Of a DNA stretch of 64,000 bases, positions 24,040 to 35,900 are shown one piece after another. The stretch comes from Arenicola marina (Eukaryota > Annelida > Polychaeta > Arenicolidae). The DNA is taken from the NCBI GenBank assembly GCA_964019135.1, contig OZ025256.1, forward strand, positions 22,637,911 to 22,701,910, written 5' to 3'. A program made the translations under genes and the position numbers. Under the pieces are notes generated by a model. The model made no database searches and had not been told where the DNA came from. It was given only the letters and a program-made list of their open reading frames with translations. How positions within the stretch are numbered: position 1 is the stretch's first letter; every line of letters begins with the position of its first letter.

Positions 24040-24480
24040 GAAATGGTGGGGCGGGGTCGGGTCGCCCCCCCCCCCCCGGGGACCGGCGGGGCGGGGTCGG
24101 GTCGCCCCCCCCCCGGGGACCGGCGGGGCGGGGTCGGGTCGCCCTCCCCCCGGGGACCGGCGGGGCGGGGTCGGGCCGCCCCCCCTGGGGACCGGCGGGG
24201 CGGGGTCGGGTCGCCCCCACGGGGACCGGCGGGGCGGGGTCGGGTCGCCCCCCCCGGGGACCGGCTGGGCGGGGTCGGGTCGCCCCCCCCCCCCCCGGGG
24301 ACCGGCGGGGCGGGGTCGGGTCGCCCCCCCCCCGGGGACCAGCGGCGCGGGGTCGGGTCGCCCCCCCCGGGGACCGGCGGGGCGGGGTCGGGTTGCCCCC
24401 CCCGGGGACCGGCGGGGCGGGGTCGGGTCGCCCCCCCCCCGGGGACCGGCGGGGCGGGGTCGGGTCGCCCTCCCCCCTCC
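24040..24480. repeat. G/C-rich minisatellite block 1, about 35-41 bp unit
   Basis: About 11 copies of a unit built from GGGGACCGGCGGGGCGGGG, TCGGGTCGCC and a C run of 4-15 bases. The unit length changes with the C run. It follows the 41-bp array directly and is followed by CCTCCCCTGGATCCGCCACT. The same block recurs at 30161-30508 and 42180-42527. G-quadruplex and i-motif potential is high. Confidence 0.95.
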
Positions 24481-24620
24481 CCTGGATCCGCCACTGAAGA
24501 TAATGAATCAAACAATGACATTTAAAAGCATTTATTTACAAACGGTAATTACAAATATTATACTGTCCAATCCATGCAGATGTTTTAAGAAGGGAAGCGG
24601 GATCGAAACCAGCAATTTAT
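24481..24620. repeat. Unique junction segment, copy 1 of 3
   Basis: About 140 bp run from CCTGGATCCGCCACTGAAGA to GCAATTTATTTACCATGAAG and lead straight into the 15-bp satellite. Copies at 30509-30648 and 42528-42668 have the same extent; copies 1 and 3 look identical and copy 2 differs at about two bases. This segment joins the G/C block to the satellite each time, showing segmental duplication of the whole junction. Confidence 0.93.
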
Positions 24621-27600
24621 TTACCATGAAGCCTAGTACCATGAAGCCTAGTACCATGAAGCCTAGTACCATGAAGTAGAGTACCATGAAGTAGAGTACC
24701 ATGAAGCATAGTACCATGAAGCATAGTACCATGAAGCATAGTACCATGAAGCCAAGTACCATGAAGCATAATACCATGAAGCCTAGTACTATGAAGTATA
24801 GTACCATGAAGCCTAGTACCATGAGGCATAGTACCATGAAGCATAGTACCATGAAGCCTAGTACCATGAAGTATAGTACCATGAAGCATAGTACCATGAA
24901 GCCTAGTACCATGAAGCCTAGTACCATGAAGCCTAGTTCCATGAAGCATAGTACCATGAAGCCTAGTACCATAAAGTATAGTACCATGAAGCCTAGTACC
25001 ATGAAGCATAGTACCATGAAGCCTAGTACCATGAAGCCTAGTACCATGAAGTATAGTACCATGAAGCATAGTACCATGAGGCATAGTACCATGAAGTATA
25101 GTACCATGAAGCATAGTACCATGAAGCATAGTACCATGAAGCCTAGTACCATGAAGCCTAGTACCATGAGGCATAGTACCATGAAGCCTAATACCATGAA
25201 GTATAGTACCATGAAGTATAGTACCATGAGGCATAGTACCATGAGGCATAGTACCATGAAGCCTAGTACCATGAAGTATAGTACCATGTAGCATAGTACC
25301 ATGAAGCATAGTACCATGAAGCCTAGTACCATGAAGCCTAGTACCATGAAGCTTAGTACCACGAAGCCTAGTACCATGAAGCCTAGTACCATGAAGTATA
25401 GTACCATGAAGCCTAGTACCATGAAGCATAGTACCATGAAGCATAGTACCATGAAGCATAGTACCATGAAGCCTAGTACCATGAGGCATAGTACCATACA
25501 GCATAGTACCATGCAGCCTAGTACCATGAAGTATAGTACCATAAAGCCTAGTACCATGAGGCATAGTACCATGAAGCATAGTACCATGAAGCCTAGTACC
25601 ATGAAGTATAGTACCATGTAGCATATTACCATGAAGCATAGTACCATGAAGCCTAGTACCATGAAGCCTAGAACCATGAAGCTTAGTACCATGAAGCCTA
25701 GTACCATGAAGCCTAGTACCATGAAGTATAGTACCATGAAGCCTAGTACCATGAAGCATAGTACCACGAAGCTAGTACCATGAAGCCTAGTACCATGAAG
25801 CATAGTACCATGAAGTCTAGTACCATGAAGCCTAGTACCATGAATCCTAGTATAATGAAGTATAGTACCATGAAGCCTAGTACCATGAGGCATAGTACCA
25901 TGAAGCCTAGAACCATGAAGCCTAGTACCATGAAGTATAGTACCATGAAGCCTAGTACCATGAAGCCCAGTACCATAAAGTATAGTACCATGAAGTATAG
26001 TACCATGAAATATAGTACCATGAAGCATAGTATGAAGCATAGTACCATGAAGCCTAGTACCATGAAGCCTAGTACCATGAAGCCTAGTACCATGTAGCAT
26101 AGTACCATGAAGTATAGTACCATGAAGTATAGTACCATGAAGCCTAGTACCATAAAGCCTAGTACCATGAAGCCTAGTACCATGAAGCCTAGTACCATGA
26201 AGCCTAGTACCATGAAGCATAGTACCATGAAGCCTATTACCATGAAGTATAGTACCATGAAGCCTAGTACCATAACGCCGAGTACCATGAAGCCTAGTAC
26301 CATGAAGCCTAGTACCATGAAGCCTAGTACCATGAAGTATAGTACCATGAAGCATAGTAACATGAAGCCTAGTACCGTGAAGTAAATTACCATGAAGCAT
26401 AGTACCATGAAGCCTAGTACCATGAAGCCTAGTACCATGAAGCCTAGTACCATGAAGTCTAGTACCATGAAGCATAGTACCATGAAGCCTAGTACCATGA
26501 AGTAGAGTACCATGAAGCCTAGTACCATAAAGCCTAGTACCATGAAGCCTAGTACCATGAAGCCTAGTACCATGAAGCCTAGTACCATGAAGCCTAGTAC
26601 CATGAAGCCTAGTACCATGTAGCATAGTACCATGAAGCCTAGTACCATGAAGTATAGTACCATGAAGCCTAGTACCATAAAGCCTAGTACCATGAAGCCT
26701 AGTACCATGAAGCCTCGTACCATGAAGCCTAGTACCATGAAGCATAGTACCATGAAGCCTAGTACCATGACGTATAGTACCATGAAGCCAAGTACCATAA
26801 AGCCTAGTACCATGAAGCCTAGTACCATGAAGCCTAGTACCATGAAGCCTAGTACCATGAAGTATAGTACCATGAAGCATAGTGCCATGAAGCCTAGTAC
26901 CATGAAGCAGAGTACCATGAAGCCTAATACCATGAAGCCTAGTACCATGAGACATAGTACCATGAAGTATAGTACCATGAAGCATAGTACCATGAAGCAT
27001 AGTACCATGAAGCCTAGTACCATGAGGCATAGTACCATAAAGCATAGTACCATGAAGCCTAGTACCATTAAGTATAGTAGCATGAAGCCTAGTACCATGA
27101 GGCATAGTACCATGAAGCATAGTACCATGAAGCCTACTACCATGAAGCATAGTACCATGAAGCATAGTACCATGAAGCATAGTAACATGAAGCCTAGTAC
27201 CATGAGGCATAGTACCATAAAGCATAGTACCATGAAGCCTAGTACCATGAAGTATAGTACCATGAAGCCTAGTACCATGAGGCATAGTACCATGAAGCCT
27301 AGTACCATGAAGTATAGTACCATGTAGCATAGTACCATGAAGTATAGTACCATGAAGCCTAGTACCATGAAGCATAGTACCATGAAGCCTAGTACCATGA
27401 AGTATAGTACCATGAAGCCTAGTACCATGAAGCCTAGTACCATGAAGTATAGTACCATGAAACCTAGTACCATGAAGCATAGTACCATGAAGCATAGTAC
27501 CATGAAGCATAGTACCATGAAGCCTAGTACCATGAGGCATAGTACCATAAAGCACAGTACCATGCAGCCTAGTACCATGAAGTATAGTACCATGAAGCCT

Positions 27601-30160
27601 AGTACCATGAGGCATAGTACCATGAAGCATAGTACCATGAAGTATAGTACCATGAAGCCTAGTACCATGAGGCATAGTACCATAAAGCATAGTACCATGA
27701 AGCCTAGTACCATGAAGTATAGTACCATGAAGCCTAGTACCATGAAGTATAGTACCATGAAGCCTAGTACCATGAAGCCTAGTACCATGAGGCATAGTAC
27801 CATGAAGCCTAGAACCATGAAGCCTAGTACCATGAAGTATAGTACCATGAAGCCTAGTACCATGAAGCCCAGTACCATAAAGTATAGTACCATAAAGTAT
27901 AGTACCATGAAGTATAGTACCATGAAATATAGTATGAAGCATAGTATGAAGCCTAGTACCATGAGGCATAGTACCATAAAGCACAGTACCATGCAGCCTA
28001 GTACCATGAAGTATAGTACCATGAAGCCTAGTACCATGAGGCCTAGTACCATGAAGCATAGTACCATGAAGTATAGTACCATGAAGCCTAGTACCATGAA
28101 GCCTAGTACCATGAGGCATAGTACCATAAAGCATAGTACCATGAAGCCTAGTACCATGAAGTATAGTACCATGAAGCCTAGTACCATGAAGTATAGTACC
28201 ATGAAGCCTAGTACCATGAAGCCTAGTACCATGAGGCATAGTACCATGAAGCCTAGAACCATGAAGCCTAGTACCATGAAGTATAGTACCATGAAGCCTA
28301 GTACCATGAAGCCTAGTACCATGAAGCCCAGTACCATAAAGTATAGTACCATAAAGTATAGTACCATGAAGTATAGTACCATGAAATATAGTATGAAGCA
28401 TAGTATGAAGCCTAGTACCATGAGGCATAGTACCATAAAGCACAGTACCATGCAGCCTAGTACCATGAAGTATAGTACCATGAAGCCTAGTACCATGAGG
28501 CATAGTACCATGAAGCCTAGTACCATGAATCCTAGTATAACGAAGTATAGTACCATGAAGCCTAGTACCATGAAGCCTAGTACCATGAGGCATAGTACCA
28601 TGAAGCCTAGAACCATGAAGCCTAGTACCATGAAGCCCAGTACCATAAAGTATAGTACCATAAAGTATAGTACCATGAAGTATAGTACCATGAAATATAG
28701 TATGAAGCATAGTATGAAGCCTAGTACCATGAAGCCTAGTACCATGAAGCCTAGTACCATGAAGCCTAGTACCATGAAGCCTAGTACCATGAAGCCTAGT
28801 ACCATGAAGTATAGTACCATGAAGTATAGTACCATGAAGCCTAGTACCATGAAGCCTAGTACCATGAAGCCTAGTACCATGAAGCCTAGTACCATGAAGC
28901 CTAGTACCATGAAGCCTAGTACCATGAAGCCTAGTACCATGAAGCCTAGTACCATGAAGTATAGTACCATGAAGCCTAGTACCATGAAGCCTAGTACCAT
29001 GAAGCCTAGTACCATGAAGCCTAGTACCATAACGCCTAGTACCATAACGCCTAGTACCATAACGCCTAGTACCATGAAGCCTAGTACCATGAAGCCTAGT
29101 ACCATGAAGTATAGTACCATGAAGCATAGTTCCATGAAGCCTAGTACCATGAAGTAAATTACCATGAAGCATAGTACCATGAAGCCTAGTACCATGAAGT
29201 ATAGTACCATGAAGCATAGAACCATGAAGCCTAGTACCATGAAGCATAGTACCATGAAGCCTAGTACCATGAAGCAGAGTACCATGAAGCAGAGTACCAT
29301 GAAGCCTAGTACCATGAGACATAGTACCATAAAGCATAGTACCATGAAGCCTAGTACCATGAAGTATAGTACCATGAAGCCTAGTACCATGAGGCATAGT
29401 ACCATGAAGCGTAGTACCATGAAAACTAGTACCATGAAGTATAGTACCATGTAGCATAGTACCATGAAGCATAGTACCATGAAGCATAGTACCATGAAGC
29501 CTAGTACCATGAAGCCTAGTACCATGAAGCTTAGTACCATGAAGCCTAGTACCATGAAGCCTAGTACCATGAAGTCTAGTACCATGAAGCATAGTACCAT
29601 GAAGCCTAGTACCATGAAGTATAGTACCATGAAGCCTAGTACCCTAAAGCCTAGTACCATGAAGCCTATTACCTTGAAGCCTAGTACCATGAAGCCTAGT
29701 ACCATGAAGCATAGTACCATGAAGACTAGTACCATGAAGTATAGTACCATGAAGTATAGTACCATAACGCCTAGTACCATGAAGCCTAGTACCATGAAGC
29801 CTAGTACCATGAAGCCTAGTACCATGAAGCCTAGTACCATGAAGTATAGTACCATGAAGCATAGTACCATGAAGCCTAGTACCATGAAGTAAATTACCAT
29901 GAAGCATAGTACCATGAAGCCTAGTACCATGAAGTATAGTACCATGAAGCCTAGTACCATGAGGCATAGTACCATGAAGCATAGTACCATGAAGCCTAGT
30001 ACCATGAAGCCTAGTACCATGAAGTATAGTACCATGAAGCCTAGTACCATGAAGTATATTACCATGAAGCCTAGAACCATGAGCCATAGTACCATGAAGC
30101 CTAGTACCATGAAGCCTAGTACCATGAAGCCTAGTACAATAAAGTCTAGTACCATGAAGC
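24621..30160. repeat. 15-bp satellite array A, about 370 units
   Basis: Head-to-tail units have the consensus CCTAGTACCATGAAG. Variation is concentrated at two bases after GAAG, giving three main unit types (GCCTAG, GCATAG, GTATAG) plus rarer ones. Some units are 12 bp (AGTATGAAG junctions). A 1-bp loss occurs near 25769. Long open frames appear on both strands because 15 is a multiple of 3; I do not treat them as genes. The count is array length divided by 15. Confidence 0.98.
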
Positions 30161-30508
30161 GGGGTCGGGTCGCCCCCCCCCCCCGGGGACCGGCGGGGCG
30201 GGGTCGGGTCGCCCACCCCGGGGACCGGCGGGGCGGGGTCCGGTCGCCCCCCCCCGGGGACCTGCGGGGCGGGGTATGGTCGCCCCCCCGGGGACCGGCG
30301 GCCTGGGGTCGGGTCGCCCCCCCCCCCGGGGACCGGCGGGGCGGGGTCGGGTCGCCCCCCCCCGGGGACCGGCGGGGCGGGGTCGGGTCGCCCCCCCCGG
30401 GGACCGGCGGGGCGGGGTCGGGTCGCCCCCCCCGGAGACCGGCGGGGCGGGGTCGGGTCGCCCCCCCCGGGGACCGGCGGGGCGGGGTCGGGTCGCCCTC
30501 TCCCCTCC
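30161..30508. repeat. G/C-rich minisatellite block 2
   Basis: About 9 copies of the same GGGGACCGGCGGGGCGGGG / TCGGGTCGCC unit as at 24040. It abuts array A with the junction ATGAAGCGGGGTCGGGTCGC, identical to the junction of block 3, whereas block 1 has a different left neighbour. Confidence 0.95.
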
Positions 30509-30648
30509 CCTGGATCCGCCACTGAAGATAATGAATCAAACAATGACATTTAAAAGCATTTATTTACAAATGGTAATTACAAATATTATACCGTCCAATC
30601 CATGCAGATGTTTTAAGAAGGGAAGCGGGATCGAAACCAGCAATTTAT
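30509..30648. repeat. Unique junction segment, copy 2 of 3
   Basis: The same segment as at 24481-24620, with two visible base differences (AAATGG for AAACGG, and ACCGTCC for ACTGTCC). It leads into array B with TTTATTTACCATGAAG. Confidence 0.93.
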
Positions 30649-31926
30649 TTACCATGAAGCCTAGTACCATGAAGCCTAGTACCATGAAGCATAGTACCAT
30701 GAAGCATAGTACCATGAAGCCTAGTACCATGAAGCCTTGTACCATGAAGTATAGTACCATGAAGTATAGTACCATGAAGCCTAGTACCATGAAGCCTAGT
30801 ACCATGAAGCATAGTACCATAAAGTATAGTACCATGAAGCCTAGTACCATGAAGTATAGTACCATGAAGCCTAGTACCATGAAGCCTAGTACCATGAAGC
30901 CTAGTACCATGAAGCATAGTACCATGAAGCCTAGTACCATGAAGCCTAGTACAATGAAGTATAGTACCATGAAGCATAGTACCATGAAGCATAGTACCAT
31001 GAAGCCTAGTACCATGAAGCCTAGTACCATGAAGCCTAGTACCATGAAGCCTAGTACCATGAAGCCTAGTACCATGAAGCCTAGTACCATGAAGCATAGT
31101 ACCATGAAGCATAGTACCATGAAGCATAGTACCATGAAGCATAGTACCATGAAGCCTAGTACCATGAAGCCTAGTACCATGAAGCATAGTACCATGAAGC
31201 ATAGTACCATGAAGCATAGTACCATGAAGCGTAGAACCATGAAGCCTAGTACCATGAAGTATAGTACCATGAAGTATAGTACCATGAAGCCTAGTACCAT
31301 GAGGCATAGTACCATGAAGCATAGTGCCATGAAGCCTAGTACCATGAAGTATAGTACCATGTAGCATAGTACCATGAAGCATAGTACCATGAAGCCTAGA
31401 ACCATGAAGCCTAGTACCATGAAGCTTAGTACCATGAAGCCTAGTACCATGAAGCCTAGTACCATGAAGCCTAGTACCATGAAGTCTAGTACCATGAAGT
31501 CTAGTACCATGAAGTCTAGTACCATGAAGTCTAGTACCATGAAGTCTAGTACCATGAAGTCTAGTACCATGAAGTCTAGTACCATGAAGCATAGTACCAT
31601 GAAGCATAGTACCATGAAGCATAGTACCATGAAGCATAGTACCATGAAGCCTAGTTGAGGCATAGTACCATAAAGCATAGTACCATGCAGCCTAGTACCA
31701 TGAAGTATAGTACCATGAAGCCTAGTACCATGAGGCATAGTACCATGAAGCCTAGTACCATGAAGTATAGTACCATGTAGCATAGTACCATGTAGCATAG
31801 TACCATGAAGCATAGTACCATGAAGCCTAGTACCATGAAGCCTAGTACCATGAAGCCTAGTACCATGAAGCTTAGTACCATGAAGCCTAGTGCCATGAAG
31901 TATAGTACCATGAAGTATAGTACCAT
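30649..31926. repeat. 15-bp satellite array B, left part
   Basis: About 85 units of the CCTAGTACCATGAAG satellite. It is cut at 31926 by the LTR element and resumes at 40673. Seven consecutive GAAGTCTAG-type units (about 31490-31580) are a local homogenised patch, and one unit near 31655 has a small deletion. The last five bases, ACCAT, are repeated after the LTR element. Confidence 0.97.
31922..31926. repeat. Target-site duplication of the LTR element (left)
   Basis: ACCAT directly precedes TGTCACG of the left LTR and is matched by ACCAT at 40673-40677 after the right LTR. It is part of the satellite unit, so the insertion was into the array. Confidence 0.9.
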
Positions 31927-32685
31927 TGTCACGAAGTGAATATCCATGGACAACAGGGGTTGTACAAAGTATAATATTTATTTACATTAAGGTAACATGG
32001 AGGATAATATATGATGTCCCGGCGATAACAAAGGTTAAATATGACTGTCAGCCCCAGGAATTGTGAAGCACGAACGGCATGCCGAGGCGAACTGCGGCTC
32101 CAGCGATGTCCCGGCGATGTGCGGCGGATCCAGCGACGTCCCAGCGACGACCGGCGGATCCAGCGACGTCCCAGCGATGACCGGCAGCTCCAGCGACGAC
32201 GAGGCATAGACAGCAGCCTCAGTAACGACGAGGCATAGACAGCAGCCTCAATAAACACGAGGCATGGGTGGCAGCCTCAGTAACAACGAGGCACGGACGG
32301 CAGCCTCAGTAACCACGAGGCATGGACAGCAACAGTCCACAAGTGCAAACAGGGACACCAAAGGACAACCCCTGACGATCCGGCCGAGCAGCAGCAGCGC
32401 CGCTTGACGCCGCGATGTGGGTAGTTCCTGTGATGCCGGGTGTCCTGTCTTGACCGGTCCCCAAGGTAGTCTAGCCTCTTCGGGACTGGCGCCGTATTTA
32501 TATTGGCGTATGGCCACTCCCAGACAGTGTCACGAGTGACAGGGCCGAGTCGAGTCACGAGTGACAGGGCCGAATCTAAGGATGGTCGCAGCGCTCAACC
32601 CTGCTAGCCATGAAACTGACCTCCCGGTAGATTTGAGAACTGAGCACATCAAACTGAGCACATCAAGTACATGGACTTCATGACA
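31927..32685 (-). repeat. 3' LTR of the Gmr1-like element, 759 bp
   Basis: It starts TGTCACGAAG and ends CTTCATGACA on the + strand. On the minus strand it carries an AATAAA (31977-31982) for polyadenylation and a TATAAATA (32495-32502). Internal short tandem repeats of about 29-30 bp (GACGAGGCAT...CAGCCTCAGTAA; CCAGCGACGTCCCAGCGA) fill its middle. It matches the LTR at 39914-40672 over its full length. Confidence 0.95.
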
Positions 32686-32700
32686 ATACCCCCCATCTAA
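32686..32700 (-). promoter_or_regulatory. Polypurine tract of the LTR element
   Basis: On the minus strand the bases just before the 3' LTR read AGATGGGGGGTAT, a purine-rich tract in the place where Ty3/gypsy elements prime plus-strand synthesis. Confidence 0.75.
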
Positions 32701-32929
32701 ACCTATTTACAGCAGATTACATCTCGTAAGTGTAACTACTTAAATCGTTTACCAAATTATAATATATATAGCAATTACTAAACCACATCTCTCGTATTAT
32801 CTTTTTACACAAGTTGAGAGACCTTCTGTAACATTCATATTCATCATACATTCGACATATTTGGCATTTCATATGAGTTACAAAATTATATAATTGCGTC
32901 CATAGTTAGGGTCTCATCACTTACCGGCC

Positions 32930-35900
32930 TCAGAGATCGTTCTCCCGGCTGAGGAAATCCGCTCCCACGTTGTCACGACCCTTGATAGAAACGAGACGGA
33001 AGCGGAATTCTTGCAAGGTCATGGCCCATCTCATTACCCGTTTATTAGCAACCTGCTTAGTGGCAATATAAGTTAACGGTTTGTGATCAGTATGGACTTC
33101 AAATTCGTGTCCAAGCAAATAGAACTCGAATTTTTGCACTCCCCAAACGATAGCCAGACATTCTCTCTCAATGGCCGAGTAATTTCTTTCCCGAGGAAGA
33201 AGCTTCCGGCTAGCGTATGCAATGGGAAATTCTTTCCCATTGTCATCCTGCATAAGTACTGCCCCTAAACCCACATCAGAGGCATCAACCTTCAGCATAA
33301 AACGCTGTGTAAAATCTGGCAGCTTCAATACTGGAGGGCTCGTGAGGGCTATTTTCAATCGAGAGAACGCCTCCTCGTGGTCACTACCCCAACGCACTTT
33401 ATCAGGATTCCCTTTTTTGGTCAACTCAGTAAGAGGGAAAGCGATGTCAGAATACTTGGGGATAAATTCCCGATAGAATCCAGTCAACCCTAAAAAGGAC
33501 CGCACTTCCTTCTTAGTAGTAGGACGATTCGTCTGAACGACTTTATGGCCAAAATCTGCTTTGGCCTTGATAACCCCTCGGCCGACTTCGAATCCAACAA
33601 AATCAAGAGATTGGAATGCCAACATACATTTCTTGGGACGTGCCACAAGATTGGCTTCCCGCAACCGTGATAGGACTTCCTCGACTGTAGCTATGTGAGA
33701 GTCCCAAGTTTCTGTGTGGATTAAAATGTCAACTATGATGTTTGCTACATTCTGTACTCCTTTGAGAACTCTACGCATGAGTTTCGTAAACTGGGCCCCC
33801 GCGTTTACAAGGCCGAATGGCATAAACCTAAACTGATATTGACCATCTGGAGTGACAAAGGCAGTTTTTGATTTGTCAGAATCCTTCATAGGAACCTGCC
33901 AATATCCCTTTGTGAGATCAATTTTGGTGAAGTATCTACTCTTACCTAATGAGGCGAACATCTGTTGAGCATTGGGCATGGGAGTTGGATCGAAGACTGT
34001 GACCTTGTTCAACCGCCTAAAGTCAATACAAAACCGATTACTTCCATCGGTCTTACGGACAATAACTACTGGGTGGGCATATGGATAACTACATTCTTCA
34101 ATTACGCCCAGGCGCAACATATTCGTAACTTCATGTTGAATAGTTTCGCGCATAGAGTACGGAACACTGTAGGGATGGGACCTAATGGGTTCGTCCGTTG
34201 TCAAATTTATCTCACACTCGCCCATAGACGTTTTACGTGGGACATCGGAAAAGATATCTTGATAACGAGAGAGGAGCTGGGTTATTTGGCGCTTCTCGTC
34301 AGACTTCAATTCTGAACTGATTTTAACATGACTCACAAACTCTGTTTGATCTGGATTGGGAAACTCTATGATCCGGTCATTCTCATCGATACACCCGGCA
34401 TCAAACACTCCAGTTTCCGATATATCCTCTAGAATCTGCATCGCACTAGCAATGTGATTGCTTCCCTTCGAACGATTATAATACCGTTTCAACAGGTTCA
34501 CATGAAAAGTTTTTCGAACACCATTCATGTCTATTTTATAATCGTTTTCATGTTTGACATCTATGACCTTGAAAGGTCCCTTCCATTGAACTAAAAGTTT
34601 GTTACTGTCCGTTGGAAGCAAAACTAAGACCAAGTCACCCGCTTTTAATTTTCGGATTTTAGCTTTTATGTCGTAATACTTCTTGTATTTTGACGATGTT
34701 TTCGTTAGCATTTCTTGCGCTAATTTCCAAGTACTCGTGAGCTTATCTTTCAAATCAATGACATACTGATACTCAGTTTGTGATTCTGAATTCAATCGCT
34801 CGTTGGTCCATAATTCTCGCAGGATAGCGAGAGGACCCTTGACCGTTCTCCCGTAAAGGAGCTCGAACGGTGAGAATCCAAGACTAGACGTTGGTAATTC
34901 CCTGAGTGCAAACAGGAGGGCAGGGAGATACCTGTCCCACTGTCGAGGCTGCTCGACACACATTCGTCTGAGAACTTTTTTTATGAGTCAGTTATATTTC
35001 TCGACTAACCCGTTACACATTGGGTGATATCGCGTCGTCATCAAGTTCCGTATTGATAGCAATCTGGAGACTTCTTTCATAAGGTCGGACACAAATTGAG
35101 TCCCCAAATCGGTCAAGATTTCATTCGGGATTCCCACTCTGCTAAAAAGTGTCATCATTGCTTCAGCCACCTCCACAGTCGTAATAGTCTTCAGGGGTAT
35201 TGCTTCAGGGTATCTTGTTGCGTAATCTACTATAGTCAATATATATCTATGGCCTCGCTCAGAAGGCGGGTATAAGGGCCCAACTAGATCCATGGCTACC
35301 CTTTCGAATGGAACACCTATTACTGGCATCCTCCCCAGTGGTGCTTTAGGAACTCTGCCTTTGTCAATCGTTTTCTGACATATATCGCACGAGGCACAGA
35401 ATCTTGACACATCATCTGCAATACCAGGCCAATGAAATTGAGATTGAATACGTTGCATAGTTTTTGCGACGCCTAAATGGCCTGAAAGTAAACATTCATG
35501 AGCAATTCTGAGGACATGATCCCTAAATTTCTTAGGCATCAGCAGAACCATCGGACCAATTCCGTTTTCTGGATTGGATAAATCCCTCATCTGTCTACAT
35601 AGCCAACCCTGGTGGTCCAGAAATTTATATTTTGCGTCTGGGTTATTCTCCCCAATCTTCGCCCAAAGAGGAGCGAGAGAAGGATCATCTTTCTGGGCCA
35701 GGCTTAGTTCAGACGGTTTAACGTCAGGAACAGCGGTGGCAGCTATTAGCTCTTTGGGATCTTTCTCCTCGCGAGACGATTGAGCTCTGGTCATTACCGA
35801 GCAATATTCATCCCTATTTGCATCAGATACATTTTCTGAATCGAAACATTCTAGACAATCAGCTATTTCCCTTGGGACACAACTGTCTTCACCGACAATT

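Larger units (their letters stand above)
21146..24495. mobile_element. Putative TIR element swollen by two minisatellites
   Basis: The left edge reads CAAGGGCGGACATAG and the right edge reads CCTGGATCCGCCACT, which is AGTGGCGGATCCAGG on the other strand. A 6-bp GAAGAT lies directly outside each edge (21140-21145 and 24496-24501), as expected of a target duplication. Nearly all of the interior is tandem repeat: a 41-bp minisatellite and a G/C-rich one. The ends resemble those at 18854-18933 and 10940-11203. I infer one insertion that later expanded. The alternative, independent arrays whose flanks match by chance, cannot be excluded from a 6-bp duplication. Confidence 0.5.

Noticed and set aside
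23950-24679. Gly/Pro/Arg-rich frames across the G/C blocks
   Set aside because: Low-complexity translations of a G/C minisatellite, open on both strands.
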